The notes under the pieces: generated by a model
Seen by the model: only the letters and a program-made list of their open reading frames with translations
What the model was told of the DNA's origin: nothing
The model's database searches: none
Part shown: piece after piece, positions 1-8,899 of the stretch
How positions within the stretch are numbered: position 1 is the first letter of the stretch
Layout of the letters: each line of letters starts with the position of its first letter
DNA from: Pseudomonas lini
GTDB lineage: Bacteria > Pseudomonadota > Gammaproteobacteria > Pseudomonadales > Pseudomonadaceae
Length of the DNA stretch: 64,000 bases
Reading direction: 5' to 3'
Assembly: GCF_001042905.1 (NCBI RefSeq)
Contig: NZ_JYLB01000003.1
Coordinates: 310,001-374,000 of the forward strand
Made by a program: the position numbers and the translations under genes

Positions 1-669
1 GAAGAGATCGATAACGAACTGGCATTGCTCAGCGAATTTCGCGACAAGCCAGCAGGTAAATTGCGCGTCACGGCTGGTGAGCACTGCGCAATCACGATCC
101 TGCAACCCGTTCTCTCCAGGCTGCTGCCTGACAATCCCGATCTCAATATCGAAATCATCGTCGACTACGGTTTTACCGATATCGTGGCGCAGGGATTCGA
201 CGCCGGTGTACGACTGGGTCAGCAAGTGGCCAAGGACATGATCGCCATGCGTATCGGCTCTGACATGCGCATGGCGGTGGTTGGATCCCCGGCGTATTTC
301 GCCCGATATCCGAAGCCGGTCATCCCCAGTGACCTCATGGCGCACAACTGCATCACCCTGCGCATGCCGACTTACGGCGGCCTCTACCTCTGGGAGTTCG
401 AGAAAGACGGGCAAGAACTGAAAGTCCGGGTCGAAGGCCAACTGGTGTTCAACAACATCGCCATGCGCCTGGAGTCCGCCCTTCAAGGGTTGGGATTGGC
501 CTATATGCCGGAGGACCTGGTGCAGGAACAGGTGGCGCAAGGTCGGTTGATTCGCGTGCTCGAAGATTGGTGCGAACCGTTCTCTGGCTACCACCTCTAC
601 TATCCGAGCCGGCGCCAGAGTTCACCGGCCTTCACGTTGCTGCGCGAAGCCTTGCGCTATTTGGGTTGA
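1..669 (+). CDS. LysR-family regulator, C-terminal part (5' end outside window)
   Basis: The frame is open from base 1, so the gene starts upstream of the window; the N-terminal helix-turn-helix is not visible. The visible 222 residues are the periplasmic-binding-protein-like effector domain of a LysR regulator: the KPAGKLRVTAGEH entry strand, the GFDAGVRLG segment and the late GLGLAYMPEDLV segment are typical of the subgroup that controls oxidoreductases and exporters. It is convergent with the downstream cupin gene and overlaps its 3' end by 13 bases. By position it could control the three-gene exported hydrolase operon on the opposite strand, but that is inference. The family is secure; the effector is unknown. 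Confidence 0.9.
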   Translation, partial: EEIDNELALLSEFRDKPAGKLRVTAGEHCAITILQPVLSRLLPDNPDLNIEIIVDYGFTDIVAQGFDAGVRLGQQVAKDMIAMRIGSDMRMAVVGSPAYFARYPKPVIPSDLMAHNCITLRMPTYGGLYLWEFEKDGQELKVRVEGQLVFNNIAMRLESALQGLGLAYMPEDLVQEQVAQGRLIRVLEDWCEPFSGYHLYYPSRRQSSPAFTLLREALRYLG

Positions 670-1829
670 TTGGCCTGGACGGTGTCGAACGCTTCGCTGG
701 CACGCTTGGCCGCAGCGGCATCCCCTTGGTCGGCCAGCAACTGGATCAGTTGACGCAACTGCGAAGCGGTCAAACCGACCCGCAGGCTGGCAGCCATGTG
801 CGAGCGCAGTTGTGACTCCACGCCGGGGGTGACAGCCAGCGCCGCAACTGTCGCCAGCTCACGACTTTGCCAGTCCAGGTTGTCACGCTCGAAGATGTCG
901 CCGAACAGATGCGTCTGCAAGTACTGATTGATGACAGGGACGAAGTCGAACAACGGACCCTGGACGGGAGCACCGGCAATGCGCGTCTGATTGGCCTTGC
1001 CCACCGCCAGCAGTTCGTCGCCGGTGGGAACGATGCGACCGGGCTCGCGCCCCGGATTGTCCTGAATACCGCGTTGCTTGCGTGCCTCCACCACTTTCAT
1101 CAGCTCGCCGAGCGCATTGAGACTGCGTGGAAAACCGCTGTAGGCGTAGAGCTGAACCAGAACTTCCTTCGCCTCGCTGACGGTCAGGCCCGCATCCAGT
1201 CCCCGGTTCAAGGCAGCATTGAGCTCGGGCATATTGCTCGTGGCCATGGCGGCTGCAATCAACGGGATGGCCTGCTGCTTGGCGGACAGCGTTTGCGAAA
1301 CCGCTGGTGCGCCGGGTTTGGCGGGTGGCGTCACCGTTCCCTGGGCGCTGTATTGCTCTTCAGTCACTTTCTCCAGCCATTGCACACTCTTGCCATCCAC
1401 TGCGCCGGTCACGGCCAGGTGGATCATGGCGCTCGCCGGAGCGGCACCATGCCAATGCTTGACACCTGGCGGACAGACGATCACGTCTCCCGGGCGGATT
1501 TCCTGTACAGGCTTGCCCCACTCCTGCGTCAGGCCCACACCGGAAACCACCACTAATCGCTGTCCTGCGGGATGGGTATGCCAGGCCGAGCGCGCACCCG
1601 GTTCGAAGCTGACGTAAGCGCCGGAGGCATTGATCTTGTCAGTGGCGGGAAACAAAGGATCGACGCGTACCCGCCCGGTGAAATAATCCGCCGGCCCCGC
1701 CACCGAAGCCTGGCTGCCCGCCCGGCTGATCTGCTGCGCGGTCCGGGACTCACTGGCATTTTCTGCACCCGCGGCGCCGGCAAAAGGAGCAGCGGCGCAC
1801 ACCGCGATGCCTATCAGGGTGTTTTTCAT
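657..1829 (-). CDS. Exported cupin / carboxymuconolactone decarboxylase fusion protein
   Basis: A 390-residue protein with a signal peptide (residues 1-25), a cupin domain at about 50-160 with metal-ligand candidates H84, H86, Q90, H125 and H127, and two carboxymuconolactone decarboxylase (CMD) repeats at about 200-260 and 300-385. Neither CMD repeat has the CxxC of AhpD, so peroxidase activity of that type is unlikely. I chose the ATG at 1829 because AAGGAA lies 8-9 bases upstream; a TTG 18 bases earlier is in frame but sits on the ribosome site. It is the last gene of a leftward operon, 19 bases after a dienelactone-hydrolase-like gene. A role in lactone or ring-cleavage chemistry in the periplasm is inferred; the substrate is unknown. 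Confidence 0.85.
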   Translation of the reverse strand: MKNTLIGIAVCAAAPFAGAAGAENASESRTAQQISRAGSQASVAGPADYFTGRVRVDPLFPATDKINASGAYVSFEPGARSAWHTHPAGQRLVVVSGVGLTQEWGKPVQEIRPGDVIVCPPGVKHWHGAAPASAMIHLAVTGAVDGKSVQWLEKVTEEQYSAQGTVTPPAKPGAPAVSQTLSAKQQAIPLIAAAMATSNMPELNAALNRGLDAGLTVSEAKEVLVQLYAYSGFPRSLNALGELMKVVEARKQRGIQDNPGREPGRIVPTGDELLAVGKANQTRIAGAPVQGPLFDFVPVINQYLQTHLFGDIFERDNLDWQSRELATVAALAVTPGVESQLRSHMAASLRVGLTASQLRQLIQLLADQGDAAAAKRASEAFDTVQANQPK

Positions 1830-1848
1830 GATGACGGATTCCTTCAAG

Positions 1849-2901
1849 TCAGAGCGTTCTGGCGTAGAACGCGGTCAACTGATCCATGGCGATGTCCACA
1901 TAAGCAGGCACCCAATAGGTGTCGATATGGGTCGCGCCATCGATGGTGAACAGTTTTTTGTCCTGGGTACCGGTGGCCTTGGCAAAGGCTTGCTGCGACA
2001 TGTACAGGCTGTCGGCCTTGCTGCCCGCAATCATCAGCAACGGCTTGTCGATCAGTTCGATCTGATCCGTGGCATCGAAGCTCATCAGGTCCAGCAGGCT
2101 GCTCTGGGTGTAGCGGAATGTCGAGTTGGGGTGGGCGTGGGTCTTGCCGTAATACTCAAAACCCTGTCGATACAGATCAAACGGCAGTTTGGCGATCTGT
2201 TCATCCGTAAGCCTGGCATCTCCAATGTAGCGAATTTCCCCACCTGCCGCTTCCTGGGCACGGGCAGCCGATGCCTGCTGCAAGCGGTCCTGGATCGTGG
2301 CCACTTGCGAATCCTGATAGCCGTTGCGGCGAACCAGACCTGAGTTGAACATGCTCAACGTCGCAATCGACTGGAAGCGTTTGTCGGTTTGTGCCGCCGC
2401 CAGTGAATAACCGCCACCGCCGCAGATGCCGAGCAAACCCAGACGTGTGTTGTCGGCGCCTGGATAGCGAGCGATGAAGTCCGCCATGCCATGGATGTCC
2501 TCAATGCGGTGAGCCGGCTTGTCGACGTTGCGCGGCTCACCGCCACTGGCCCCTTGATACGCCGCATCCGCCGTGATCGTGATGTAGCCCTGATCCGCCA
2601 AACGCTGGGCATACAGACCCGCGACCTGCTCCTTCACCCCCCCATTGGGGTGTGCCACGACGACGGCCGGGTATTTCTTCGCGGCGTCATAGTTTGCCGG
2701 GGTGTAAACGTTGGCGGAAATGTCCAGGCCGTTGAGTTTGTAGCTCACCGGGTGGATGTTGACCTTGCCCGGCTCGTTCTTCGTCAGCGCGCCACCGTAG
2801 GTCAATGTGAATGGGTTCTGCTGGTAGTCCGCAGCCTCGGCTTCGGCGCCCGACATTCCTATCATGGCGGCCATGAAAGTGGCCTTCAACGTGGTTCGCA
2901 T
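1849..2901 (-). CDS. Exported alpha/beta hydrolase with dienelactone-hydrolase-type cysteine nucleophile
   Basis: A 350-residue protein with a signal peptide ending near residue 24 (AEAADY). The nucleophile elbow reads LGICGGGG with Cys160, the G-x-C-x-G form of dienelactone hydrolases instead of the usual serine. Asp297 (GSKADS) and His325 (DGATHID) fit the other two triad positions. A Cys nucleophile fits attack on lactones or activated esters. An AGGAG lies upstream of the ATG. It is the middle gene of an operon with another exported hydrolase (63 bases upstream) and the cupin-CMD fusion (19 bases downstream). The fold is secure; the substrate is not known. Confidence 0.85.
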   Translation of the reverse strand: MRTTLKATFMAAMIGMSGAEAEAADYQQNPFTLTYGGALTKNEPGKVNIHPVSYKLNGLDISANVYTPANYDAAKKYPAVVVAHPNGGVKEQVAGLYAQRLADQGYITITADAAYQGASGGEPRNVDKPAHRIEDIHGMADFIARYPGADNTRLGLLGICGGGGYSLAAAQTDKRFQSIATLSMFNSGLVRRNGYQDSQVATIQDRLQQASAARAQEAAGGEIRYIGDARLTDEQIAKLPFDLYRQGFEYYGKTHAHPNSTFRYTQSSLLDLMSFDATDQIELIDKPLLMIAGSKADSLYMSQQAFAKATGTQDKKLFTIDGATHIDTYWVPAYVDIAMDQLTAFYARTL

Positions 2902-2964
2902 CCTATGAATACTCCTGACAATTCAAGCATGTGAGTGGCGTGGCTGATATTGCCGCGCACTGAC

Positions 2965-4059
2965 TCAATCCAGATTTTTTTCAGCGAGAAACTTCGAAAC
3001 CAGATCCGCGATCTCGACGTTGTTCATGTCCGAAAAAGGGAAATGGCTATTGCCCTTGATCCCGATCTCCGGCAAGTGAACGAGCCTGACATCACCACCG
3101 TGACGGTTCACGGTATCGCGCCACAGGCGTGCCATCTCAAGCCGCGCGCGCCAACTGTCCTGGGCAGGTAACCGAACTGGTTGGCCGGGGATGTTGTCGC
3201 CGTAGAAAATAACGATGGGGATGCGGGTCAGCGCTTTGAACTGTTCCTGCGATACGGCTTGGCCCGAGAGCGTGTCGAATGCACTGGGAATCGGCGCGGG
3301 CACCTCCCCCTCTGGAAACACGAAACTGCTGCCCGGTTCGAACGCCACGATGGCTCGCACATTGCGGCTCTTGATCGCCGTCAGCCAACCGGGGCCGCCG
3401 CCCTGGGAATGGGTGAACAAAATGGCCGGCCCCGTCTTTTCCAGCAGAGCGGAAACGCCGTTGGATACGACTTCAATGTCGTAAGGCCCGGTGTTGGGCG
3501 TTATCGAGCGGAAGAACTGCTCCTGCGCCGTATGACCACGTGGAAACTGACTGCCCTCGAAGGTCTCCGGCCACAGGCCAATGCGGAATTGGTTGAACCA
3601 CAGTTGCTCATCCGGCACAGGCTTGATCGTCGTTTCAACGAGGCTGCGTCCCGCGTCGCCACGGCGCGGCTGATCAATCAAGTACGTAGAGAATCCGCGA
3701 CGCAGGAAAATGTTCTGGAACCCTTCGCGGCCGTCGGCCGTTGTCTCCCAGGACTTCGCGGATTGCCCCGCGCCATGCAGCATGAGAATCGGGAGCGGAC
3801 GAGGATCGACCGGAACCTGATAGAACGCATACACGTGATCGCCGTGATAGGTCTGGCCATCGGGCATCATCGGTTTGTAGGGATCAAAGACACCCGGCTG
3901 AGTGATCAGCCCACCGCCGGCAATCAGACTTCCCTGATCCCTTATGACCAGAGGCGGGCGATCAGTGCCATTGACGACCGTAGCGGCGCACAAAGCGAAA
4001 CAAAGAGTGCCAGCTTTCACAGCAGCGGGCACACATTGGCGGATGAAGCACTGAGTCAT
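2965..4059 (-). CDS. Exported alpha/beta hydrolase (esterase-like)
   Basis: A 364-residue protein with an N-terminal signal (hydrophobic residues 11-30, cleavage probably near NGTD). The alpha/beta fold shows an oxyanion region LMLHGAG (about 92-98), the nucleophile elbow THSQGG with Ser218, and a late histidine in GNSHFPF (about 341). It resembles the large secreted bacterial esterases such as Alcaligenes esterase 713, which I recall from general knowledge only. It is the first gene of the leftward three-gene operon, and all three products carry export signals. The ribosome site is weak (GAGAGCAAG). The reaction is probably ester or lactone hydrolysis; the substrate is unknown. Confidence 0.85.
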   Translation of the reverse strand: MTQCFIRQCVPAAVKAGTLCFALCAATVVNGTDRPPLVIRDQGSLIAGGGLITQPGVFDPYKPMMPDGQTYHGDHVYAFYQVPVDPRPLPILMLHGAGQSAKSWETTADGREGFQNIFLRRGFSTYLIDQPRRGDAGRSLVETTIKPVPDEQLWFNQFRIGLWPETFEGSQFPRGHTAQEQFFRSITPNTGPYDIEVVSNGVSALLEKTGPAILFTHSQGGGPGWLTAIKSRNVRAIVAFEPGSSFVFPEGEVPAPIPSAFDTLSGQAVSQEQFKALTRIPIVIFYGDNIPGQPVRLPAQDSWRARLEMARLWRDTVNRHGGDVRLVHLPEIGIKGNSHFPFSDMNNVEIADLVSKFLAEKNLD

Positions 4060-4310
4060 GGCTTGCTCTCGATTTGATATCGCAGAGAAGCAAATTACCT
4101 TTCAACCATTAATCGATAAACCGTGCCAATCACATAGCACTGATACCAAAATCACATAAATTTGGCATACCGGAGAAAATCTCCGGACAGGACTCGCTCA
4201 TCCTGTAGCCCTGCCATACTGTTCAGCCTGGCGCACGCGCCTGCCTCCAAGTACTTCTCGGGACCGCGCTCCGCGGCCTCTTAATCAAACGTTTGAGGCT
4301 GCACATCCAC
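4060..4310. other. Intergenic region with the 55-bp duplicated segment
   Basis: This stretch separates the leftward hydrolase operon from the rightward membrane gene. It is AT-rich at the left (probable promoter for the operon) and holds the duplicated 55-bp segment at 4171-4225. After that comes a GC-rich dyad around 4260-4280 (GGACCGCGCTCCGCGGCC). No open frame with a good start is present. Confidence 0.5.
4171..4225 (+). repeat. 55-bp segment duplicated at 15919-15973 (copy 1)
   Basis: By direct comparison 50 of 55 bases match 15919-15973, including the unbroken run GCCCTGCCATACTGTTCA. In the second copy the segment ends three bases before the ATG of the Mut7-C gene, so that copy looks like its promoter and leader. 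Here it is followed by unrelated sequence and is about 85 bases upstream of a membrane gene. Confidence 0.85.
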
Positions 4311-4730
4311 ATGAATCGCCTACTTCTTTCTACTTCTCTTCTTGCCGCATTCACTGCAGTAATACATATCTTCGTCGGTACGCCGGAAATTGAAGGACCC
4401 TTGCTTCAATCTACGCTACCGCAAGAGGTGAGCCTTCTTCTCTATGCGTGCTGGCATCTAGTCTCTGTGACATTAACGCTGTCTGCCGTAGCCTTCTTTA
4501 TCTCAGCCCGCACAATTGATACATCCTCCCATTACATGACAAAACTGCTTTCCTGTATGTGGCTTTGTTTTGGCTTGGTATTTATCGCAGTGGCGTTGCT
4601 GTACTCCGATTTTTCAATGCTTATCAAGTTACCTCAATGGACGTTACTGTTACCCGTCGGTGCTCTTGGTCTCTGGGGTTCCTCTAGCAAAGGGTTCAAA
4701 TCGCTTCGCTCACCGACCACGGTCAGTTAG
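4311..4730 (+). CDS. Small integral membrane protein, function unknown
   Basis: A 139-residue protein with four predicted membrane segments (about 5-22, 42-65, 80-100 and 105-122). The N-terminal AVIHIFVGTPEIEGPLL, with a histidine inside the first helix, is a pattern I associate with a widespread uncharacterised bacterial membrane family. I chose the ATG at 4311; an in-frame TTG at 4293 lies upstream and GAGG at 4295-4298 is 12 bases before the ATG. Base composition is clearly more AT-rich than the neighbours, and the gene follows a duplicated segment, so acquisition by transfer is possible. No function can be assigned. Confidence 0.7.
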   Translation: MNRLLLSTSLLAAFTAVIHIFVGTPEIEGPLLQSTLPQEVSLLLYACWHLVSVTLTLSAVAFFISARTIDTSSHYMTKLLSCMWLCFGLVFIAVALLYSDFSMLIKLPQWTLLLPVGALGLWGSSSKGFKSLRSPTTVS

Positions 4731-4783
4731 ACATTGATGGTGCATTTGAGAGATTGCAGTGGCCATCATTCCACAGGTAGCAT

Positions 4784-4798
4784 TGAGAACGATTCACA
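4784..4798 (+). promoter_or_regulatory. Fur-box-like site upstream of the FecI-type sigma gene
   Basis: TGAGAACGATTCACA matches the 7-1-7 Fur consensus TGATAATNATTATCA at 10 of 14 defined positions. It lies 23 bases before the GTG start of the sigma factor, where iron-dependent repression is expected for this class of system. Predicted by eye only. Confidence 0.55.
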
Positions 4799-4820
4799 CT
4801 AACATCTGGAAAACCGACCG

Positions 4821-5327
4821 GTGCACTCTCTCCCGACCAGCAAGCTGGGCTTCTTTTTCAGCGACCACCATCGTTGGCTGCTGCACCATATTCAGCAGCG
4901 TCTACGCAATCACGCGGATGCCGAGGACACCGTCGGCGATACGTTCTACCAGATGCTGGTGGCCCGCGTTGATCCCGACAGCATCGAACAACCCCGTGCG
5001 TACCTTTCAACGATCGCTCGACGGCTGATTTACGATCGTCATCGCCGGCGCAAGTTGGAGTCAGCTTACCTGGAACGCCTGTCCACGCTTCCCGAAGCGC
5101 TAGCGCCCTCCCCCGAAGAACAGTTGCAGTTGATCCAGGCGTTAGTCGCGATCGACCGGGCGCTCGACGGTTTGCCTGTTGTGGTCAAGGCTACCTTTCT
5201 CTATAGCCAACTGGATGGTCTGAGTTATGTGGCTATTTCGCACAAGCTGGGGCTGTCGGAACGCACGGTCAGCCGCTACATGAAACAGGCGTTGCGGCAG
5301 TGCTACCTGAGCGAATTATCGCCATGA
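4821..5327 (+). CDS. ECF sigma factor of the FecI type
   Basis: A 168-residue sigma factor with region 2 at about 8-75 (FSDHHRWLLHHIQQRL, DAEDTVGDTFYQ, RAYLSTIARRLIYD) and region 4 at about 105-160 (LPVVVKATFLYSQLDGLSYVAI, LGLSERTVSRYMKQAL). Length and motifs fit iron-starvation FecI factors. In this family it directs transcription of the adjacent TonB receptor gene after the signal passes through FecR. The start is GTG at 4821, the only reasonable start that leaves region 2 complete; its ribosome site is weak. It overlaps fecR by four bases (ATGA). A Fur-like box lies just upstream. Confidence 0.93.
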   Translation: MHSLPTSKLGFFFSDHHRWLLHHIQQRLRNHADAEDTVGDTFYQMLVARVDPDSIEQPRAYLSTIARRLIYDRHRRRKLESAYLERLSTLPEALAPSPEEQLQLIQALVAIDRALDGLPVVVKATFLYSQLDGLSYVAISHKLGLSERTVSRYMKQALRQCYLSELSP

Positions 5328-6292
5328 GCAAGCTGCGCCTGGATCCTGTCAGCGAGCAGGCCATTGACTGGATGGTGAGGCTGCGCGCCGGTACGCCCGA
5401 TGCCACCCTGCAAGAGCGTTTCAACGCGTGGCTGGCGATGGATCCTGCGCACGCTCAGGCCTGGGCAACATTGCAGGAGCGTCTCGCGGGTTCCTTCCAA
5501 ACGGTTCGCGACCTGGATCGACGGGTGCCCGGTCAAGCCGGCGAAGCCCGCCAACTGTTGCTGCAGCCCCATGGTTCGCGACGCGACGCACTCCGGGTGA
5601 TCGCCGGCTTGGGTTTGCTCGGTGGCGGTTTGTGGCTGGGTGCTCGCAGCCCACTGGGCGACTCGATACTGGCCGATCTGCACACCGGGCGCGGCCAGCG
5701 TCAGGACTTCAAGCTGGTTGACGGCAGTCGCCTGAGCCTGAACGCCGACAGTACGGTGGACCTGTACTTCGATGACAAGCAAAGGCTGGTGATTCTGCGC
5801 CACGGCGAACTGGTGATTCAGGTGGCCGCCGATCCCCAACGTCCGCTGCGCGTGCGTACTGCACAGGGTGAAATACGTGCACTGGGCACGCGTTTCCTGG
5901 TTGCCAAGGAGCAGGACGCCAGTCGAGTGGTGGTGCTGCAACATTCGGTCGAAGCTCGGCTGTTCGACGGCACAACGCTGAATCTGCAAGAAGGTCAGTC
6001 AGCCTTGTTGTATGACCGGCAGATAATCCCCGTTACCGGCGACCAGCGCCATCGCTCCGACTGGCTCAGCGGGCGGCTGAACGTGCTGGACGATCCACTG
6101 CATCAGGTCGTCAACGCTCTACGTCCTTACAGTCGAGGCTTTGTAAGGGTCGCACCCGAGGTTCGCAACTTGCGCGTCCAAGGTGTTTTCCCGCTCAACG
6201 ACCCCGATCGGGCCTTCACCGCCCTGGCCGAAACCCTGCCAATACGCGTGGATCGCTACAGCCCCTGGGTGACGCTGATTCGTGCCAGATAA
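5324..6292 (+). CDS. FecR-type anti-sigma/signal transducer
   Basis: A 322-residue protein. The N-terminal cytoplasmic part (about 8-75) has the DUF4880-type WMVRLRAG and FNAWLAMDPAHAQAW motifs, followed by one membrane segment (about 92-108, IAGLGLLGGGLWLG), the FecR periplasmic domain (about 115-210) and a C-terminal domain that contacts the receptor signalling domain. I chose the ATG at 5324 because it overlaps the sigma-factor stop (ATGA), which implies translational coupling; an upstream in-frame start lies inside the sigma gene. It should hold the sigma factor inactive until the receptor binds its siderophore. Confidence 0.93.
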   Translation: MSKLRLDPVSEQAIDWMVRLRAGTPDATLQERFNAWLAMDPAHAQAWATLQERLAGSFQTVRDLDRRVPGQAGEARQLLLQPHGSRRDALRVIAGLGLLGGGLWLGARSPLGDSILADLHTGRGQRQDFKLVDGSRLSLNADSTVDLYFDDKQRLVILRHGELVIQVAADPQRPLRVRTAQGEIRALGTRFLVAKEQDASRVVVLQHSVEARLFDGTTLNLQEGQSALLYDRQIIPVTGDQRHRSDWLSGRLNVLDDPLHQVVNALRPYSRGFVRVAPEVRNLRVQGVFPLNDPDRAFTALAETLPIRVDRYSPWVTLIRAR

Positions 6293-6300
6293 TTTTTTTT

Positions 6301-6322
6301 GAAAATCACTCTCATTCGTGTC
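6301..6322 (+). promoter_or_regulatory. FecI-type ECF promoter of the TonB receptor gene
   Basis: GAAAAT at 6301-6306 and CGTGTC at 6317-6322 match the -35 and -10 pattern of promoters read by iron-starvation FecI sigma factors. The intervening CACTCTCATT is also typical. It lies 60 bases before the receptor start, directly after the fecR stop. Confidence 0.6.
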
Positions 6323-6381
6323 CGGTTTTCATTTCTCATCCCACCTATCTCCTGACACTTCCATACGATCAGGAGAATGCT

Positions 6382-8823
6382 GTGCTCAACCCGTGGTCCC
6401 ACACCCTTTCCGTCGCCGTTGCCCTGGCAACCCTGACCAGCCCCACTCTGGCCCAGACGCAAAGCCTGACCTTCAATCTGCCGGCCGGCCCACTGGCCAG
6501 CACACTGAATGCCATCGCCAGCCAAAGCGGGCAAATCATTTCACTGGAGCCTTCGCTGGTGCAGGGCAAACAGGCGCCGGCGGTGATCGGCCAGATGCTT
6601 GCTGAACAGGCGATGCACATGGCACTGACGGGCAGCGACCTGCAGTTGCGGGTGACCGAGCAAGGCAACTTCAGCGTCGAGCCGGTCACCGACAGCAACG
6701 CAACGCTGCAACTGGATGTGACCAGTATCGTCGAGCACAGCGCCGATGCCACCACCGAAGGCTCGGGCTCCTATGCCGCGCGGTCGGTGACTATCGGCAA
6801 GGGTACGCACACGCTCAAGGAAATTCCGCAGTCGGTCACGGTGATGACCCGCAAACAAATGGATGACCAGGGCCTGACCGACCTCAAAGACGCAGCCAAC
6901 CAGACCACCGGGCTGGTGGGCGTTCAGGGCGTGGGTAAAGGCATGATCCTGACTTCGCGCGGTTTCCAGATCGATGACTGGCAGTACGACGGCGTACCCA
7001 TCCCACGCAACACCTACACGTTGGGCAACTGGGCCACGCAGGACCTGATTTTCTTCGATCGCATGGAAGTGCTGCGCGGCGCATCCGGATTGCTTCAGGG
7101 CACAGGCAGCCCTGGTGGTGCGATCAACCTGGTGCGCAAACGCGGCCAGAACGCACCGACCGTGACCCTCACCGGCAAGGCCGGCTCCTGGGATCACTAC
7201 GGCCTGCAACTGGACGCGGGCGGGCCGCTGAACCAGACCGGCACCGTGCGTGGGCGCTTCGTTGCCGACGAGGACCAGAGCGGTTCATTCATCGACTATG
7301 AATGGAGCAAGACCCACTCCCTGTATGGCGCTCTGGACATTGATCTGCGCGACGACACCACCCTGGGCCTGGCCGTCAGCCGCTCCGACGCCGAATCGCG
7401 CCCGATGCTGCGTGGTCTGCCGCGCTACGCTAACGGCGACCCTGTCGACGTGTCACGTTCAACCTACTCCGGCGCTCGCTGGAACCATTCGGACATCGAC
7501 GTCACCACCGTCTATGCCGATCTGGAGCATCGTTTCAACGATGACTGGGCCTTCAAGGTCGGCGCAGTGCGCATGAGTGAAGAGAACAAATCCACCCACC
7601 AGCGGGTGCAAACCTCCGGGGCCGGCCTCAACGCCGACGGCAGTGGCATGCAATACGCCGATTGGGTCACGGACTTCGACTCCACCAAGATCGGTCTGGA
7701 CATGAACCTGACCGGGCACTTTGAAGCCTTGTCCATGCAGCAAGAAATCACGCTGGGCGGCAATTACGCCAAGATGACCACGGATGACCGTTACGCGCGA
7801 ACCTTCAATAACACCAGCGACAGCATTTTCGAGATCGACCACGACCGCCCCGAAATCAGCTACGAAGGTTTGCTCAATACCGTTGGCGGCCGTTCGACCA
7901 CCAGCAAGTACGACATCCGTCAAAAAGGCCTGTACGGCAGCTGGCGAATCAAGCCATTCGAGCCGTTGACCCTAGTGCTCGGCTCTCGGGTCAGCTGGTA
8001 TGACTACAGCTACACGTCTGCGAACCAGGCGGCTTTTACCAATCTCTCTATCGCCAATGCTCCAAGCACCATGCACGAAACCGGGGAAGTCACGCCCTAC
8101 GCCGGCATCGTCTACGACCTGAGCCGCGAATGGGCGGTCTATGCCAGCTACACCGACGTATTCGAACCACAGACCGCACGCACCGCGAGCGGCTCGGTGC
8201 TCAAACCGGTGATCGGCACCAACTACGAAGTCGGCCTCAAGGGCGAGCTGATGGATGGCCGGGTCAATACCTCCCTGGCTATGTTCCGCTACGACCAGGA
8301 AAACCGTGCGGTCACCGACGTCGCCTCGGGTTTCGCCTGCGACGGTTGGTATTGCTCGACGGCCGCGGGGAAAGTTCGCAGCCAGGGGATCGAGGCAGAA
8401 ATCAGCGGTGAAGTGCTCAGCGGTTTGCAATTGTTCGCCGGGTACACCTACAACACCACTAAATACCTTGAAGATCCGGTCGACGAAGGCAAAGTCTTCA
8501 GCCAATGGACGCCAAAACACATGCTGCGGGTCTGGAGCGACTACCAGTTCAGTGGCGACTGGAACCGGGTCAGCACCGGTCTGGGCTTCACCACCCAAAG
8601 TCACACCCTGGGTTATGAACGCACTTACCAGGTGCCAGGTTACACCGTGTGGAACGCCCGCCTCGGGTACCAACTCACCCCCGAGATCGGTCTGGCACTC
8701 AACGCCAATAACCTGTTTGACAAGTCCTACTACATGGCGGGATACAACCAACTGAATGGCAACAACAACTTTGGTGAGCCGCGAAACGTCATGTTCAGCG
8801 TGAAATACACCCCCTCGTTCTAG
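6382..8823 (+). CDS. TonB-dependent siderophore receptor with signalling domain
   Basis: An 813-residue outer-membrane transducer. It has a signal peptide (about 1-24), a secretin/TonB N-terminal (STN) signalling domain at about 28-80 (LPAGPLASTLNAIASQSGQ), a plug at about 130-235 with the TonB-box region before it, and a 22-strand barrel ending in the terminal phenylalanine of SVKYTPSF. The start is GTG at 6382 with AGGAG 8-9 bases upstream; an ATG four bases earlier is out of frame. The STN domain together with the adjacent FecI and FecR genes makes it a cell-surface signalling receptor. The ligand is likely an Fe(III)-siderophore, possibly one made by another organism; which one cannot be read from sequence. 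Confidence 0.93.
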   Translation: MLNPWSHTLSVAVALATLTSPTLAQTQSLTFNLPAGPLASTLNAIASQSGQIISLEPSLVQGKQAPAVIGQMLAEQAMHMALTGSDLQLRVTEQGNFSVEPVTDSNATLQLDVTSIVEHSADATTEGSGSYAARSVTIGKGTHTLKEIPQSVTVMTRKQMDDQGLTDLKDAANQTTGLVGVQGVGKGMILTSRGFQIDDWQYDGVPIPRNTYTLGNWATQDLIFFDRMEVLRGASGLLQGTGSPGGAINLVRKRGQNAPTVTLTGKAGSWDHYGLQLDAGGPLNQTGTVRGRFVADEDQSGSFIDYEWSKTHSLYGALDIDLRDDTTLGLAVSRSDAESRPMLRGLPRYANGDPVDVSRSTYSGARWNHSDIDVTTVYADLEHRFNDDWAFKVGAVRMSEENKSTHQRVQTSGAGLNADGSGMQYADWVTDFDSTKIGLDMNLTGHFEALSMQQEITLGGNYAKMTTDDRYARTFNNTSDSIFEIDHDRPEISYEGLLNTVGGRSTTSKYDIRQKGLYGSWRIKPFEPLTLVLGSRVSWYDYSYTSANQAAFTNLSIANAPSTMHETGEVTPYAGIVYDLSREWAVYASYTDVFEPQTARTASGSVLKPVIGTNYEVGLKGELMDGRVNTSLAMFRYDQENRAVTDVASGFACDGWYCSTAAGKVRSQGIEAEISGEVLSGLQLFAGYTYNTTKYLEDPVDEGKVFSQWTPKHMLRVWSDYQFSGDWNRVSTGLGFTTQSHTLGYERTYQVPGYTVWNARLGYQLTPEIGLALNANNLFDKSYYMAGYNQLNGNNNFGEPRNVMFSVKYTPSF

Positions 8824-8899
8824 CAACGAAGATGTGGCACTGACACTATGGAGCTTCGGGTTGATTGTCACCCTTCGCGATTGCAATTGAGCCAAAAGC

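Noticed and set aside
4759-5028. 89-residue plus-strand frame overlapping the sigma gene
   Set aside because: A shadow frame without motifs; the GTG-started frame at 4821 carries both sigma regions.
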